Part shown: one piece after another, positions 26,601 through 35,374 of the stretch | Numbering within the stretch: the first letter of the stretch is position 1 | How the letters are laid out: each line of letters begins with the position of its first letter | Assembly: GCA_964369955.1 (NCBI GenBank) | Contig: CAYJFQ010000007.1 | Coordinates: forward strand, 14,276-78,275 | Direction: 5' to 3' | Source: CAYJFQ01 sp964369955 | Lineage (GTDB): Bacteria > Bacillota_I > Bacilli_A > Erysipelotrichales > Erysipelotrichaceae | Length of the DNA stretch: 64,000 nucleotides | Position numbers and translations under genes: made by a program | Notes under the pieces: generated by a model | Told to the model about the DNA's origin: nothing | The model's database searches: none | The model's input: only the letters and a program-made list of their open reading frames with translations

Positions 26601-26975
26601 TTATTTGTTTCTAACTACTAGCTTTAAATCTTTACTAACATATAATTCTCTTTTCTTCTTTGCCATAAAAAAGAAAGTTAAATAAACTCCAATTAGAACT
26701 ATCCATTGAGCAATAAACATTGGAACAATATAATTATTTAATACTGAGTCCATATAATTGGCCATAATACCTAAGACACTTGTACCAAGTAGAACCCAAA
26801 TTAAAGGACTAACATACTTCATCATCTTTTCAATTTTTTCACGTTCAATAGAATTAGTAACTTTCATTTCAACAATATTTTTACATTTTGAACACTTGAA
26901 AGTTGATTCACCAATTAATTTAAAGAACCCTACCTTTTTACCACAGACAGGACATACCATTATTTTCTTTTCCAT
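26601..26975 (-). CDS. Hypothetical zinc-ribbon membrane protein
   Basis: The 124-residue protein has an N-terminal zinc ribbon (Cys pairs MVCPVCGKK and FKCSKCKN) followed by two membrane segments (about 53-72 and 85-108) and a basic C-terminus. No family is recognised. CAGAGG lies upstream of the ATG. It starts one base upstream of the acetyltransferase gene and is probably co-transcribed with it. Confidence 0.7.
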   Translation of the reverse strand: MEKKIMVCPVCGKKVGFFKLIGESTFKCSKCKNIVEMKVTNSIEREKIEKMMKYVSPLIWVLLGTSVLGIMANYMDSVLNNYIVPMFIAQWIVLIGVYLTFFFMAKKKRELYVSKDLKLVVRNK

Positions 26976-27010
26976 AAATTATACCTCTGATTAAATTATA
27001 ACATAATTGA

Positions 27011-27676
27011 TTAGTAGTACTCTTCACCATCTTCACAAATTTCATAACCAAACTCTTCCGCTAAAGATGCAAAACCTTCCTCGCCATAATCATAGACATC
27101 AATCATGTAACAATCGCCATTCTTAAATTTCTCAATACCTGCCAACGAAACTCCAGGCTCAAAATATTTATACTCAATCTCTACATCTGGAAAAATACTT
27201 GATAGCTTTTCAATAACCGGAGTCGCTGGTGACCAAGCAGTTTCAAATTCTATTATCTCATTATTTGAATAAATGTTTGATGGTTGCCATTTGGTGCCCC
27301 AATTCTCAATGCTCCACTCATACCAATCGCCACAGTTATTATAATCTATGCGGTTTTGAACGATGCGAGCCCCTAATGAAACGTTGATTTTCTTTTCATT
27401 TTCCCATTTCTCAATAAGGTTAGGGATTTCTTCGATCTTAACTTTTTCACGGTCGGCTAACCATCTTAAGTGACTAGTTATTATTCGATCTTTAAGATAA
27501 ATAGCTACTGCTTCACTAGCAAATGAAAGACTTCCTCTTTCTGTATTTAAGATTGAAGGTGGCATAGGAATAACATTAGAGAAGTCAAATTCTCTCTCTT
27601 GGCTTTTAATGAAGTTTAATAATTTTTTAGTTTCTTTCCCTTTAAGTGTTAACTTGTTTTGACAATAATTAGGCAT
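27011..27676 (-). CDS. YubB/Api92-like protein with ferredoxin-like domain
   Basis: The 221-residue protein starts MPNYCQNKLTLKG, has FDFSNVIPMPPSI, and a central block DWYEWSIENWGTKW, followed by FETAWSPATPVIEKLS. These are hallmarks of the YubB ferredoxin-like/Api92 family, usually found on plasmids, phages and conjugative elements. The function is unknown. It ends in a very acidic tail (EFGYEICEDGEEYY). GAGAGG precedes the ATG. No other mobile-element gene is adjacent. Confidence 0.75.
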   Translation of the reverse strand: MPNYCQNKLTLKGKETKKLLNFIKSQEREFDFSNVIPMPPSILNTERGSLSFASEAVAIYLKDRIITSHLRWLADREKVKIEEIPNLIEKWENEKKINVSLGARIVQNRIDYNNCGDWYEWSIENWGTKWQPSNIYSNNEIIEFETAWSPATPVIEKLSSIFPDVEIEYKYFEPGVSLAGIEKFKNGDCYMIDVYDYGEEGFASLAEEFGYEICEDGEEYY

Positions 27677-27724
27677 TTATAATCCTCTCTTTCACTTATT
27701 TATAGTAAAGAATTAATAAATGTC

Positions 27725-27753
27725 CTAAAAAAGCATCCAAAATTTGGATGCTT
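27725..27753 (-). terminator. Intrinsic terminator after the pyrophosphatase
   Basis: AAGCATCCAA/TTTGGATGCTT hairpin followed on the minus strand by six T residues; it starts at the pyrophosphatase stop. Confidence 0.85.
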
Positions 27754-29398
27754 ATAAATTCTTTAATACTTGTAGATATTTTGACAACATTGGAATAACT
27801 TGTTGTTTTCTTGAGATGATTTTTGGCAAGAATAATAATTCATCTTCCAAAACAATGTTCTTAGCAAAAGCATCAGTAAATAAGTGGGCTTGCTTACCAA
27901 CAATCATTAAGTAAGACCCGCTTCCATCTACTAAACTAAATAACATAGCTACTAGATCTAAACGATTTGCCAAACAATAACTATCCATATATGTAGATAC
28001 TACTCGTTTTACATCAGTAATATCATCACGTGATTGGATATTTACTTGTCCGATTCCGACACGATAAGAACTAATATTGAAAGTCTTGATGTCATTGTTA
28101 ACAATCTCGCTTGCACTCTTACCTTTTAATGAAGCGCTAATATTTAGTATTAGTTGTGCTAATGCTTCAACTTCTACGCCACAGATTTTAGATAGTTTTT
28201 CTGCTTGGAGATGGTCTTTCTTAGTGCAGGTTGGAGATTTAAAATTCATAGTATCTGAAATGATGGCACTTAACATAATACCAGCATTGGCTTTATCAAT
28301 CTCAATCCCATTTTCTTCATATAGTCCAGAAACAATTGTGCATGAACTGCCACATATCTCATTTCTAAAGAAAACTGGTAAATCTGTTTGAATGTCTCCT
28401 AGACGGTGATGGTCGATAATTTCAATGACTTCTGCTTCCTCAACACCTTCAATACTTTGAGATTTTTCATTATGATCGATTAAAATAATTTTCTTCTTAG
28501 TTGCATTTAATAGATGGTATCGTGATATTAGTCCCACTATACGATGTTGATTGTCAATAACTGGATACTGTCTAAAACGACTTTTAATAATTTCTTCTTT
28601 AACATCATCTAAATAATCGTAAAGGTTGAAAGAGATTAAATCACTTGTCATTATATGACCAATCGGTATTGCCTGGGTAATAGTTTGAGCTACTCCGATT
28701 AAGTCAAGTGGAGTACATATTAAACAGCAATCATTTTCTTGAGCTAATTGAATAATATCGTCATCAAAAGTTTTTGCTTTACAGGCAATAACTAAAGCAG
28801 CCCTTGCCTTTATAGCTTTGATTTGCGTTTCTTTACGAGTTGAGGTAATCGCAATGCGCTTCCCAAACTCTTCTTCAGTTAATCCTCCCAATGTGCTAGA
28901 GGCAATTAATACTTGTCCAACCGTTGAATAGTTATCAACCGCATGACAAATGCGCCCTTGTAATACTGCTGCAATATTATTAAGTGGAGTCATTTGTAAA
29001 TACTCATAATTTCCCGAACTTAATGATAATAGAGCATTTGTAATATTTGTGATCGAAGCTAGACCTTGCATAAAACCTTCTTCAGTTACAACTACTGCAA
29101 CATTCTTATTGTTGACAATCATCTTGTGCCAAACTTCCTTAATTGGTTCATCTACCAAGGCAATGATCGGGTCATCAATATCAATGTCATTAATTGTTGG
29201 TTTAATATCATATTTCAACATTGGAGGGTCAACCTTGAAATAATCTAGGACAAACTTTGTTTCTGAATTTAGATTACCTAACCTGATCGCTTGTGCATCA
29301 ATCCCTAGTTTTCTCTTGAGGTTTGCATAGGCCAAAGCAGAACAAATAGAATCAGTATCCGGATTTCTATGTCCTGTTATATAAATTGTATTTTCCAT
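27752..29398 (-). CDS. ppaC: Manganese-dependent (family II) inorganic pyrophosphatase with CBS-DRTGG insert
   Basis: The 548-residue enzyme hydrolyses pyrophosphate. The DHH catalytic part starts with HRNPDTDS (His10, Asp14, Asp16) and includes IDHHRLG near 330 and GSSCTIVSGLY near 350. A roughly 230-residue insert (about 70-300) comprises two CBS halves around a DRTGG domain (with GGLTEEEFGKRIAITSTRKE), giving nucleotide regulation in this subclass. The usual core enzyme is about 310 residues, so this is the long form. GGTGAG precedes the ATG. It lies 19 bp downstream of the GH25 gene. Confidence 0.93.
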   Translation of the reverse strand: MENTIYITGHRNPDTDSICSALAYANLKRKLGIDAQAIRLGNLNSETKFVLDYFKVDPPMLKYDIKPTINDIDIDDPIIALVDEPIKEVWHKMIVNNKNVAVVVTEEGFMQGLASITNITNALLSLSSGNYEYLQMTPLNNIAAVLQGRICHAVDNYSTVGQVLIASSTLGGLTEEEFGKRIAITSTRKETQIKAIKARAALVIACKAKTFDDDIIQLAQENDCCLICTPLDLIGVAQTITQAIPIGHIMTSDLISFNLYDYLDDVKEEIIKSRFRQYPVIDNQHRIVGLISRYHLLNATKKKIILIDHNEKSQSIEGVEEAEVIEIIDHHRLGDIQTDLPVFFRNEICGSSCTIVSGLYEENGIEIDKANAGIMLSAIISDTMNFKSPTCTKKDHLQAEKLSKICGVEVEALAQLILNISASLKGKSASEIVNNDIKTFNISSYRVGIGQVNIQSRDDITDVKRVVSTYMDSYCLANRLDLVAMLFSLVDGSGSYLMIVGKQAHLFTDAFAKNIVLEDELLFLPKIISRKQQVIPMLSKYLQVLKNL

Positions 29399-29417
29399 TT
29401 TACTATCTCACCATCTT

Positions 29418-30410
29418 CTATTGTTGGTATCCTTTAAAACTAATATTTAAATCTACTGAAGTCTCAATGCCTTCAACTTTCCCACCATCAGTATATTGAT
29501 AATAACTAACATCATATGGCCATGTATAATAATCCCAGTTTGCATACCAAACACCATACTGAATAACTTCACTTAATTCTAAACGTTCCATAAACCATTT
29601 TGCATTCCCATAAACTAAAGGCTTATGCCCTTTTTCAATAATGCGGTCGCAGAAAGCTTTAGTAATTGCCACACGTTCTTCAACAGTTAAATCTTTCATA
29701 CGATTATCACTACCACTAACATCTTCCATATCAAAAGCTATTTCTAAATCAACATCATAATCAGAGATTTGACTTAAAACATAATCTGCCTCAGCAACTG
29801 CTTCTTTTTCGTTTTTAGCGCCTGAGAAGAAATAAACACCCACAGGTACGCCCGCATCATTAGCTCCAGACATATTATCATGGAAGTGTCCATCTAAATA
29901 AATAGTTCCACTAGCATAACCACGATAACCAACTCTCACAAAAGCATATTCGATGCCATCTTTACCAACTTCATTCCAATCAATATATCCTTGATGTTCA
30001 GAAACATCAATGCCCGTTGAACTAACAAATCCAGTGTCATCTTTGTAAACTAAACGATTATCGACAAAAGTAAAGTTATCTTCATTTTCATCCATGCCAA
30101 AAGGGGTAGTTGTAATATTGTTGTCAATTTCCGCAAACTCTACACCTTGATATCCGTAATAAACAAAATGCTCTGGATGATATTTTTGAGAAAATCTAAT
30201 GATCGATTCATATCTTTTCGCATATTCCACAAAATCATTCTTTGGAATGATAATGTTATTCTCATTAGTTAAATAAATTAGATTATTTAAACGTGCAATC
30301 TCTCCATCTTTACTTTCTTTATATTTAAAAATAAAAACCACTGCTCCGATTAAACATAAAACTAATAGTACACACACAACCTTTAATAAAATGTTTTTTC
30401 TTGTTCTCAC
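29418..30410 (-). CDS. Membrane-anchored GH25 lysozyme
   Basis: The 330-residue product begins with GTG (30410), preceded by AGGGAGA, and overlaps the previous TAG by one base. A single N-terminal membrane segment (about 9-29) is followed by an unassigned region to about 130 and a GH25 muramidase domain (about 132-328). Catalytic motifs GIDVSEHQG (Asp135) and IAFDMED (Asp227, Glu229) are intact. It should cut the MurNAc-GlcNAc bond of peptidoglycan outside the membrane. Its place at the end of an MBOAT/DHHW operon is notable. Confidence 0.9.
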   Translation of the reverse strand: MRTRKNILLKVVCVLLVLCLIGAVVFIFKYKESKDGEIARLNNLIYLTNENNIIIPKNDFVEYAKRYESIIRFSQKYHPEHFVYYGYQGVEFAEIDNNITTTPFGMDENEDNFTFVDNRLVYKDDTGFVSSTGIDVSEHQGYIDWNEVGKDGIEYAFVRVGYRGYASGTIYLDGHFHDNMSGANDAGVPVGVYFFSGAKNEKEAVAEADYVLSQISDYDVDLEIAFDMEDVSGSDNRMKDLTVEERVAITKAFCDRIIEKGHKPLVYGNAKWFMERLELSEVIQYGVWYANWDYYTWPYDVSYYQYTDGGKVEGIETSVDLNISFKGYQQ

Positions 30411-30628
30411 TATTCTCCCTCTTCTTCCTTATAATTATATTGCCACAATGTAAATCTTACTCCAAAAATTCCTAGAGCTAAAAATATAATTGAAGGAACA
30501 AATAATACATCCATCAAATTATATTTTCCAGAATTATTGTCTATCACCATTCCAAACATCCAAAAAATCATAATGTCTGCAATTATAATTGTCGCAATTT
30601 GTATGATGGCAGTTTTCTTACTTATCAT
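30410..30628 (-). CDS. Small hypothetical membrane protein
   Basis: The 72-residue protein has two membrane segments (about 8-28 and 40-62) and a short acidic C-terminal tail. It starts on the stop codon of the DHHW gene (TAATG) and ends on the GTG of the GH25 gene, so it is translationally coupled on both sides. That supports it as a real gene even though no family is recognised. It may link or anchor the neighbouring wall-modifying proteins. Confidence 0.6.
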   Translation of the reverse strand: MISKKTAIIQIATIIIADIMIFWMFGMVIDNNSGKYNLMDVLFVPSIIFLALGIFGVRFTLWQYNYKEEEGE

Positions 30629-31731
30629 TATTTAATCCTCAATATTCCTAAATCATTACCTAGATTACTTAAATTATACAACAATAAACCATTAGTAACC
30701 TGATAATCTTCAATCAAATCACTTATTGAAAGATTATAAAAACGTGGATCCACTACTATAATTTTTTGATAGTTGTTTGTTAAAAAGGGAATCATTGCAT
30801 TCGCATAAGAATCTTTAATAACTAACAAAACTTTTTGGTTATTTAAATCATTGTTCTCTATTACAATCAGCGGCTGATTAGCATTTAAAAAGTAGCTATA
30901 TTTATCTTTAGTGTCTAAATAACTATCCTGATATAAACTATCGCTACCAATCACTTCATCACCAGTGTGATAAGTGACAGTTAAATCATTTTCTACCTTA
31001 TAAGCGTAAATCAAATCACTAGGCCAATAAAAGATTTTAGCTTTGGAAGATAAAGTGCCTTGGAATTCTCGACTAACAACTTCGAGTTCAATATTATCAT
31101 TACTTTCTAAGTTGTTTAATTTTACATATTCTTGATAAGCGGTTAAAGCTCCAAATGTTGTCCAATGGTGATCCAAGCGATAATATAACTGCTGATTTGA
31201 TTGACTAAAAGATTTCATTAAATTTATATTTAGAGATTTTAATTGGTGATATAAACCCTCAATTATTATATTTTGATCTATATAACTTGCTCCAAAAGGC
31301 AGTAATTCTGAGTTTAATGCTATTGAGTTAGGAACTATCATTGTTGTAAAATCTACTTCATTATTACTGTCAAAAAAATTGTTCAATACATCTACCACAT
31401 CCTCTAAATGTTGGTAATTAACATTTTCATATTTCTCAATCAAATAATTATCATCACTAATATAAACTTCTCCTATTTCTTGTTTACCTAATAGTTGTTC
31501 AAATATGCTATTAATTGTCAAAAAGAAATTGCGAAAAGGGAAATGATCGCTAACATAACTATCGACATCATCAGTAAATTCTCCATCAATAAAACTTTCA
31601 ATGCTAAAAACTGGAGTTTTTGCTAAAGTTTTGTTTTCTAACTCACTAAACTTTGCTTTATCACTAAAGATAAAAATAATATTTAAACCTAAAATAAAAA
31701 CTACAATAATTAAACTTGTTATTTTTTTCAT
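30628..31731 (-). CDS. DHHW (AlgX/AlgJ-like SGNH) O-acetylation partner protein
   Basis: The 367-residue protein has one N-terminal membrane anchor (about 4-23) and an external domain with the eponymous DHHW (187-190) in YRLDHHWTTFGALTAYQ. YISDDNYLIEKYE (about 90-102) and LLVIKDSYANAM near 305 resemble the SGNH-like nucleophile block of AlgX/AlgJ proteins. Such proteins transfer acetyl groups delivered by an MBOAT to a wall polymer. It lies 2 bp after the MBOAT gene. Confidence 0.82.
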   Translation of the reverse strand: MKKITSLIIVVFILGLNIIFIFSDKAKFSELENKTLAKTPVFSIESFIDGEFTDDVDSYVSDHFPFRNFFLTINSIFEQLLGKQEIGEVYISDDNYLIEKYENVNYQHLEDVVDVLNNFFDSNNEVDFTTMIVPNSIALNSELLPFGASYIDQNIIIEGLYHQLKSLNINLMKSFSQSNQQLYYRLDHHWTTFGALTAYQEYVKLNNLESNDNIELEVVSREFQGTLSSKAKIFYWPSDLIYAYKVENDLTVTYHTGDEVIGSDSLYQDSYLDTKDKYSYFLNANQPLIVIENNDLNNQKVLLVIKDSYANAMIPFLTNNYQKIIVVDPRFYNLSISDLIEDYQVTNGLLLYNLSNLGNDLGILRIK

Positions 31732-31733
31732 AA

Positions 31734-33104
31734 TTAAAACCTAAAATATAAGAATGGATTAAAAGATGCATCAACTAAGTACATTACCGATAAAAAGATA
31801 ATTACTAGAATCCCTAAATAATATACCACTCTAAACCTTTCAATAGTCTTACTAACAGGAATCGAAAAGATAATGCCGATTAATAAAATAATCCCAAAAT
31901 TATGTAAGATATACCATGTATAATCATTAATTAAAGGTAGGCCATTAAATCCAAAAATATTTAAAAAATTCGTTTTTAAGGCATCCAAACTTTCAACGCT
32001 GAAGATTAGCCAACCAATCAAAACAAAGAAGATTGTATAAAGATGCATCAAGAATTTCGGTAGACTTTCAATAACTTTTTTCAAAAAGAACTTTTCAACA
32101 ATCAAGAGAACTCCATAATAAAAACCCCATAGAATAAAGTTCCAAGCTGCACCATGCCATAAACCTGTTAACGCCCAGACAATCAAGATGTTAAAAATAT
32201 TGCGCTTTATGCTACATCGATTCCCACCTAACGGAATATATAAGTAATCTCTAAAGAAAGATGATAGTGAGATATGCCACCTTCTCCAAAAATCCGTAAT
32301 GTTAGTAGCTATATATGGATAGTCAAAATTTTCATTATAAGTAAATCCTAATATACGACCGATTCCGATTGCCATATCGGAATAACCAGAGAAATCAAAA
32401 TAAATTTGTAGGGCATACCCAATAATTGCCAACCATGTTAAAATAATCGAATTGTTAGAACTTTCTATAGCCACTGTAAACAACAGTCCAACATTGTTGG
32501 CGATAATCACCTTCTTACCTAAACCTATAACAAATCGAATTAGGCCGTCACAAAAATCATCCATTTGAGGGTTTCTTTCGTTAAGTTGTTCACTAATTGT
32601 TTGATATCTAACTATTGGTCCAGCTATTAACTGTGGAAACATTGAGACATAAGTCATGAAATTTACAAAATTCTTTTCAGCCTTAACACTGCCTCTATAT
32701 ACATCAATGCTATAAGACATAGTTTGAAAAGTGTAGAAACTAATTCCAATTGGTAATGCAATATTAAAACTAGAGTTTAGACCAATTATTGTGCTAATAT
32801 TTTCAATAAAAAAACCTGAGTATTTAAAGAAAGCAAGTAAACCTAAATTTATAAAAATTGAAAGTATTAAAAAAACTCTCTGCCTTTTCCTATTATTTTT
32901 GTTTTTTTCAATCATTAACCCATTAGTGTAATCTACAATCGATGAAAAGACTAACAATACAATATAGGTTGGTTCTCCCCAACTATAGAATATTAAGCTT
33001 GCCAACAATAATGTAAGGTTACGACATTTCTTAGGCACAATAAAATAACTAATTAGAAATAGTGGTAAAAACAAAAATAAGAAAGGCAAAGAGCTAAATA
33101 GCAT
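31734..33104 (-). CDS. MBOAT family membrane-bound O-acyltransferase (AlgI/DltB/PatA-like)
   Basis: The 456-residue protein has about ten membrane segments. Diagnostic motifs are FDFSGYSDMAIGIGR, FWRRWHISLSSFFRDYLYIP (His277) and TGLWHGAAWNF (His317, the expected catalytic His). It should move acyl groups across the membrane for O-acylation of an external polymer, together with the DHHW protein. There is no clear ribosome-binding site; it starts 6 nt after the DUF4358 stop, so translation is coupled. Confidence 0.92.
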   Translation of the reverse strand: MLFSSLPFLFLFLPLFLISYFIVPKKCRNLTLLLASLIFYSWGEPTYIVLLVFSSIVDYTNGLMIEKNKNNRKRQRVFLILSIFINLGLLAFFKYSGFFIENISTIIGLNSSFNIALPIGISFYTFQTMSYSIDVYRGSVKAEKNFVNFMTYVSMFPQLIAGPIVRYQTISEQLNERNPQMDDFCDGLIRFVIGLGKKVIIANNVGLLFTVAIESSNNSIILTWLAIIGYALQIYFDFSGYSDMAIGIGRILGFTYNENFDYPYIATNITDFWRRWHISLSSFFRDYLYIPLGGNRCSIKRNIFNILIVWALTGLWHGAAWNFILWGFYYGVLLIVEKFFLKKVIESLPKFLMHLYTIFFVLIGWLIFSVESLDALKTNFLNIFGFNGLPLINDYTWYILHNFGIILLIGIIFSIPVSKTIERFRVVYYLGILVIIFLSVMYLVDASFNPFLYFRF

Positions 33105-33110
33105 ACTTGA

Positions 33111-33578
33111 TTACTTAACTTCGCTGTCCTTGATTAACTGAAATATTTCTTCATTATCGGCAGCAATGATGACAATTTCGTAACCTAAGAATTCTTCTTC
33201 AATACGATTCTTTACAAGTTCATATTGATCAGGTAAATAAGTACTCCATTGTTCCTCATAACTTACCATGTAATCTTTTAAAGCATTAGAAACTTCTTCT
33301 TCTTTACCTTCAACAGCTTTCATAATGATGATTGTAGTTGCTTTTATGTTCATCATAGGAGTAAATAGTAAAGCCTCTTCAACTGAAGATGGTTCAATAC
33401 CATAGAATGAAACTTCATTTACTCCACCAATCATTACATTTCCGACTAGTGAATTTCCCTCTGCGTCAACAGCATCGGTAATATTAGTTTGAATAGTTGT
33501 TAAATCTAAAGTTCCATCACTAGATGAACAACCTACTAAAGTTAAGCACGCTAATAATATAGCTAATAATTTTTTCAT
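33111..33578 (-). CDS. DUF4358 lipoprotein
   Basis: The 155-residue product has a lipoprotein signal with lipobox TLVGC (Cys17) followed by a Ser-rich tether. The C-terminal part has MIGGVNEVSFYGIEPS and NALKDYMVSYEEQW, typical of DUF4358, which is repeatedly found beside MBOAT/DHHW genes in clostridia and relatives. It is the first gene of the O-acylation group. Its function is unknown; an accessory role is inferred from context. Confidence 0.8.
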   Translation of the reverse strand: MKKLLAILLACLTLVGCSSSDGTLDLTTIQTNITDAVDAEGNSLVGNVMIGGVNEVSFYGIEPSSVEEALLFTPMMNIKATTIIIMKAVEGKEEEVSNALKDYMVSYEEQWSTYLPDQYELVKNRIEEEFLGYEIVIIAADNEEIFQLIKDSEVK

Positions 33579-33627
33579 TTTAATTTTCCTTTCTCTAGAT
33601 AAAACTAGAATAGATGTTAATTATGAT

Positions 33628-33876
33628 TTATTTATATTTAATTTTGAAAACTAATACGATAGTTGCCAAAACAAAAGTAATCGCATTTGCGGAAGTAATA
33701 GCCATATCTTGAATAGTAAACCCATAAACTAGCCATAGAAAGACACCGACCACAAATAGTGTATACATAATTAAAGATATCCCTGAAGTATCCTTTGTCT
33801 TAATTACCTTTAAAGCTTGAGGTAAAAAAGAAATTGTGGTCAAAAAAGCTGCTAAATATCCAATAATTTCAATCAT
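33628..33876 (-). CDS. SemiSWEET family transporter
   Basis: The product, about 82 residues, has three membrane segments and starts MIEIIGYLAAFLTTISFLPQ, with the PQ motif, then KTKDTSGISLIMYT in the first loop. This is the SemiSWEET signature; two copies form a passive sugar pore. I start at the ATG at 33876 because GGAGG lies 5 nt before it; an in-frame upstream ATG lacks a site. It follows apbE by 30 bp. Confidence 0.88.
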   Translation of the reverse strand: MIEIIGYLAAFLTTISFLPQALKVIKTKDTSGISLIMYTLFVVGVFLWLVYGFTIQDMAITSANAITFVLATIVLVFKIKYK

Positions 33877-33905
33877 AAAAACCTCCAAGAACATTATACA
33901 ACTAT

Positions 33906-34880
33906 TTAATTAACAATTCCAACAAAGCCCCTTGAATACTCAATACTACCATCCTCAAAGACAAAACAAACCTCTAGTTCGTCAACACTATCAACCAACT
34001 CGACAGCTTGATCAAATGGCAATAAAAATAATAATGTTGAATAATAATCAGCCCAGTCAGAAGTTGGATAAACAACGGTGACACTACGATAATAAGTGCT
34101 TGGGTTTAAAGTTTGTGGATCAATTATATGACTATAACTAATACCATCAACCTCATAAAAACGTTGATAATCACCACTTGTCACAATTGAGCTATCACTC
34201 GTCTCAATTGACAACAATATCTTACCTTGATCAAAAGGACTAGTTATTCCAACTTCCCATTTTTGAGAACCACCTTTACTGCCTACAGTGCGAACATTCC
34301 CTCCAGAACTAATGATATATGAAGAAGAATCTAGCTTTTCAACTATTCTCTCAATGCTATAACCTTTTGCAAGGGCTCCAACATCAATTAATGAATTTGA
34401 ATCTTTTAAATAAACACTATTTCCCTCAATTACCAAGTTCTCTATATCAGTATGAGAATTTGCTAGCTGGAGTTCTTGATTGCTAGGCAATTTGTTTTCA
34501 TCATCATCACGATAATTCTTCCAAACCCTCAATACACTACCCATTAAAATATTTACTTTTCCTTCAGATAAGTGAAAACACTCAACTGCATAATTTAAGA
34601 AATCTAAAAGGTCTTGATTGACTTCAACCGCGTTAATTCCCGCATTATTATTGATAGTTGCTAAATTATTTAATCCTGGATATTCATTATAGACATCAAA
34701 CAATCGATGATAGTATTGCAACTGTTCTTCAATAAAATCACTTTGATTATTAACTTCTTGATCATAAGTTATTAGATTAGTGATCGTATCAAAATAATGG
34801 TAGTATTCTTTATAATAACGCTTTGAGTAACTACAACCCAATAAGCCTAACACCATCAAACATATGATTAACTTTCTCAA
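33906..34880 (-). CDS. apbE: ApbE-type FMN transferase lipoprotein
   Basis: The 324-residue lipoprotein (lipobox GLLGC, Cys16) has the ApbE core: YHYFDTITNLITYD at the mature N-terminus, VGALAKGYSIERIV, SSGGNVRTVGS, SYSHIIDPQT and TSDWADYYSTLLFLL near the end. The enzyme uses FAD to attach FMN through a phosphoester to Thr/Ser in FMN-binding domains of extracytosolic redox proteins. No acceptor protein is in the window. It overlaps the EetB-like gene by 4 bp and belongs to a rqcP-EetA-EetB-ApbE run. Confidence 0.92.
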   Translation of the reverse strand: MRKLIICLMVLGLLGCSYSKRYYKEYYHYFDTITNLITYDQEVNNQSDFIEEQLQYYHRLFDVYNEYPGLNNLATINNNAGINAVEVNQDLLDFLNYAVECFHLSEGKVNILMGSVLRVWKNYRDDDENKLPSNQELQLANSHTDIENLVIEGNSVYLKDSNSLIDVGALAKGYSIERIVEKLDSSSYIISSGGNVRTVGSKGGSQKWEVGITSPFDQGKILLSIETSDSSIVTSGDYQRFYEVDGISYSHIIDPQTLNPSTYYRSVTVVYPTSDWADYYSTLLFLLPFDQAVELVDSVDELEVCFVFEDGSIEYSRGFVGIVN

Positions 34881-35374
34881 AACTTTATCCTCCTTAAACT
34901 CGGGCTAACCATCACTAAAAGTAAGCCTGTCACAAATCCAGTCACAAATCCAGAAATTAAAAGGATTGGCAAATAGTAAACCATCAAAAAACTATTGTAG
35001 ATAATTACAGCCATAATTATTTGACCGATATTAAAAGATAAAGCACCAGATACACTTAACAAAACAAATGACACTTTCTTTTTAGTAATCGACCAAATTA
35101 TAATCATCACTAAGAGCGCTAAAACTCCTCCGCCAAAACTAACTAAAAAAGCGCTAAATCCTTTAGTAACAAAAACAAACAACGATTTAATAACCATCAT
35201 TAAAGTAGCGCTTTTACTATCAAGATTAACTAAAGTAAACATCACGATAATATTAGCAAGCCCTAGTTTCACCCCAACAGCACTGACTGGAAGTACAATG
35301 AATGACTCAATAATAGTAAGAATTAAAGTCAAAGTCAACAACATTGACAAAGAAGTGAGTCTTTTAGTCTCCAT
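34877..35374 (-). CDS. EetB-like Gx transporter (heptaprenyl diphosphate synthase component I family) membrane protein
   Basis: The 165-residue protein has about five membrane segments and the Gx motif region VGVKLGLANIIVMF, plus FLVSFGGGVLALLVM and LSFNIGQIIMAVIIY. It belongs to the family labelled heptaprenyl diphosphate synthase component I, now tied by genome context to extracellular electron transfer and flavin export (EetB in Listeria). It is coupled to the NusG-II gene by a 1-bp overlap and to apbE by 4 bp. Confidence 0.82.
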   Translation of the reverse strand: METKRLTSLSMLLTLTLILTIIESFIVLPVSAVGVKLGLANIIVMFTLVNLDSKSATLMMVIKSLFVFVTKGFSAFLVSFGGGVLALLVMIIIWSITKKKVSFVLLSVSGALSFNIGQIIMAVIIYNSFLMVYYLPILLISGFVTGFVTGLLLVMVSPSLRRIKF

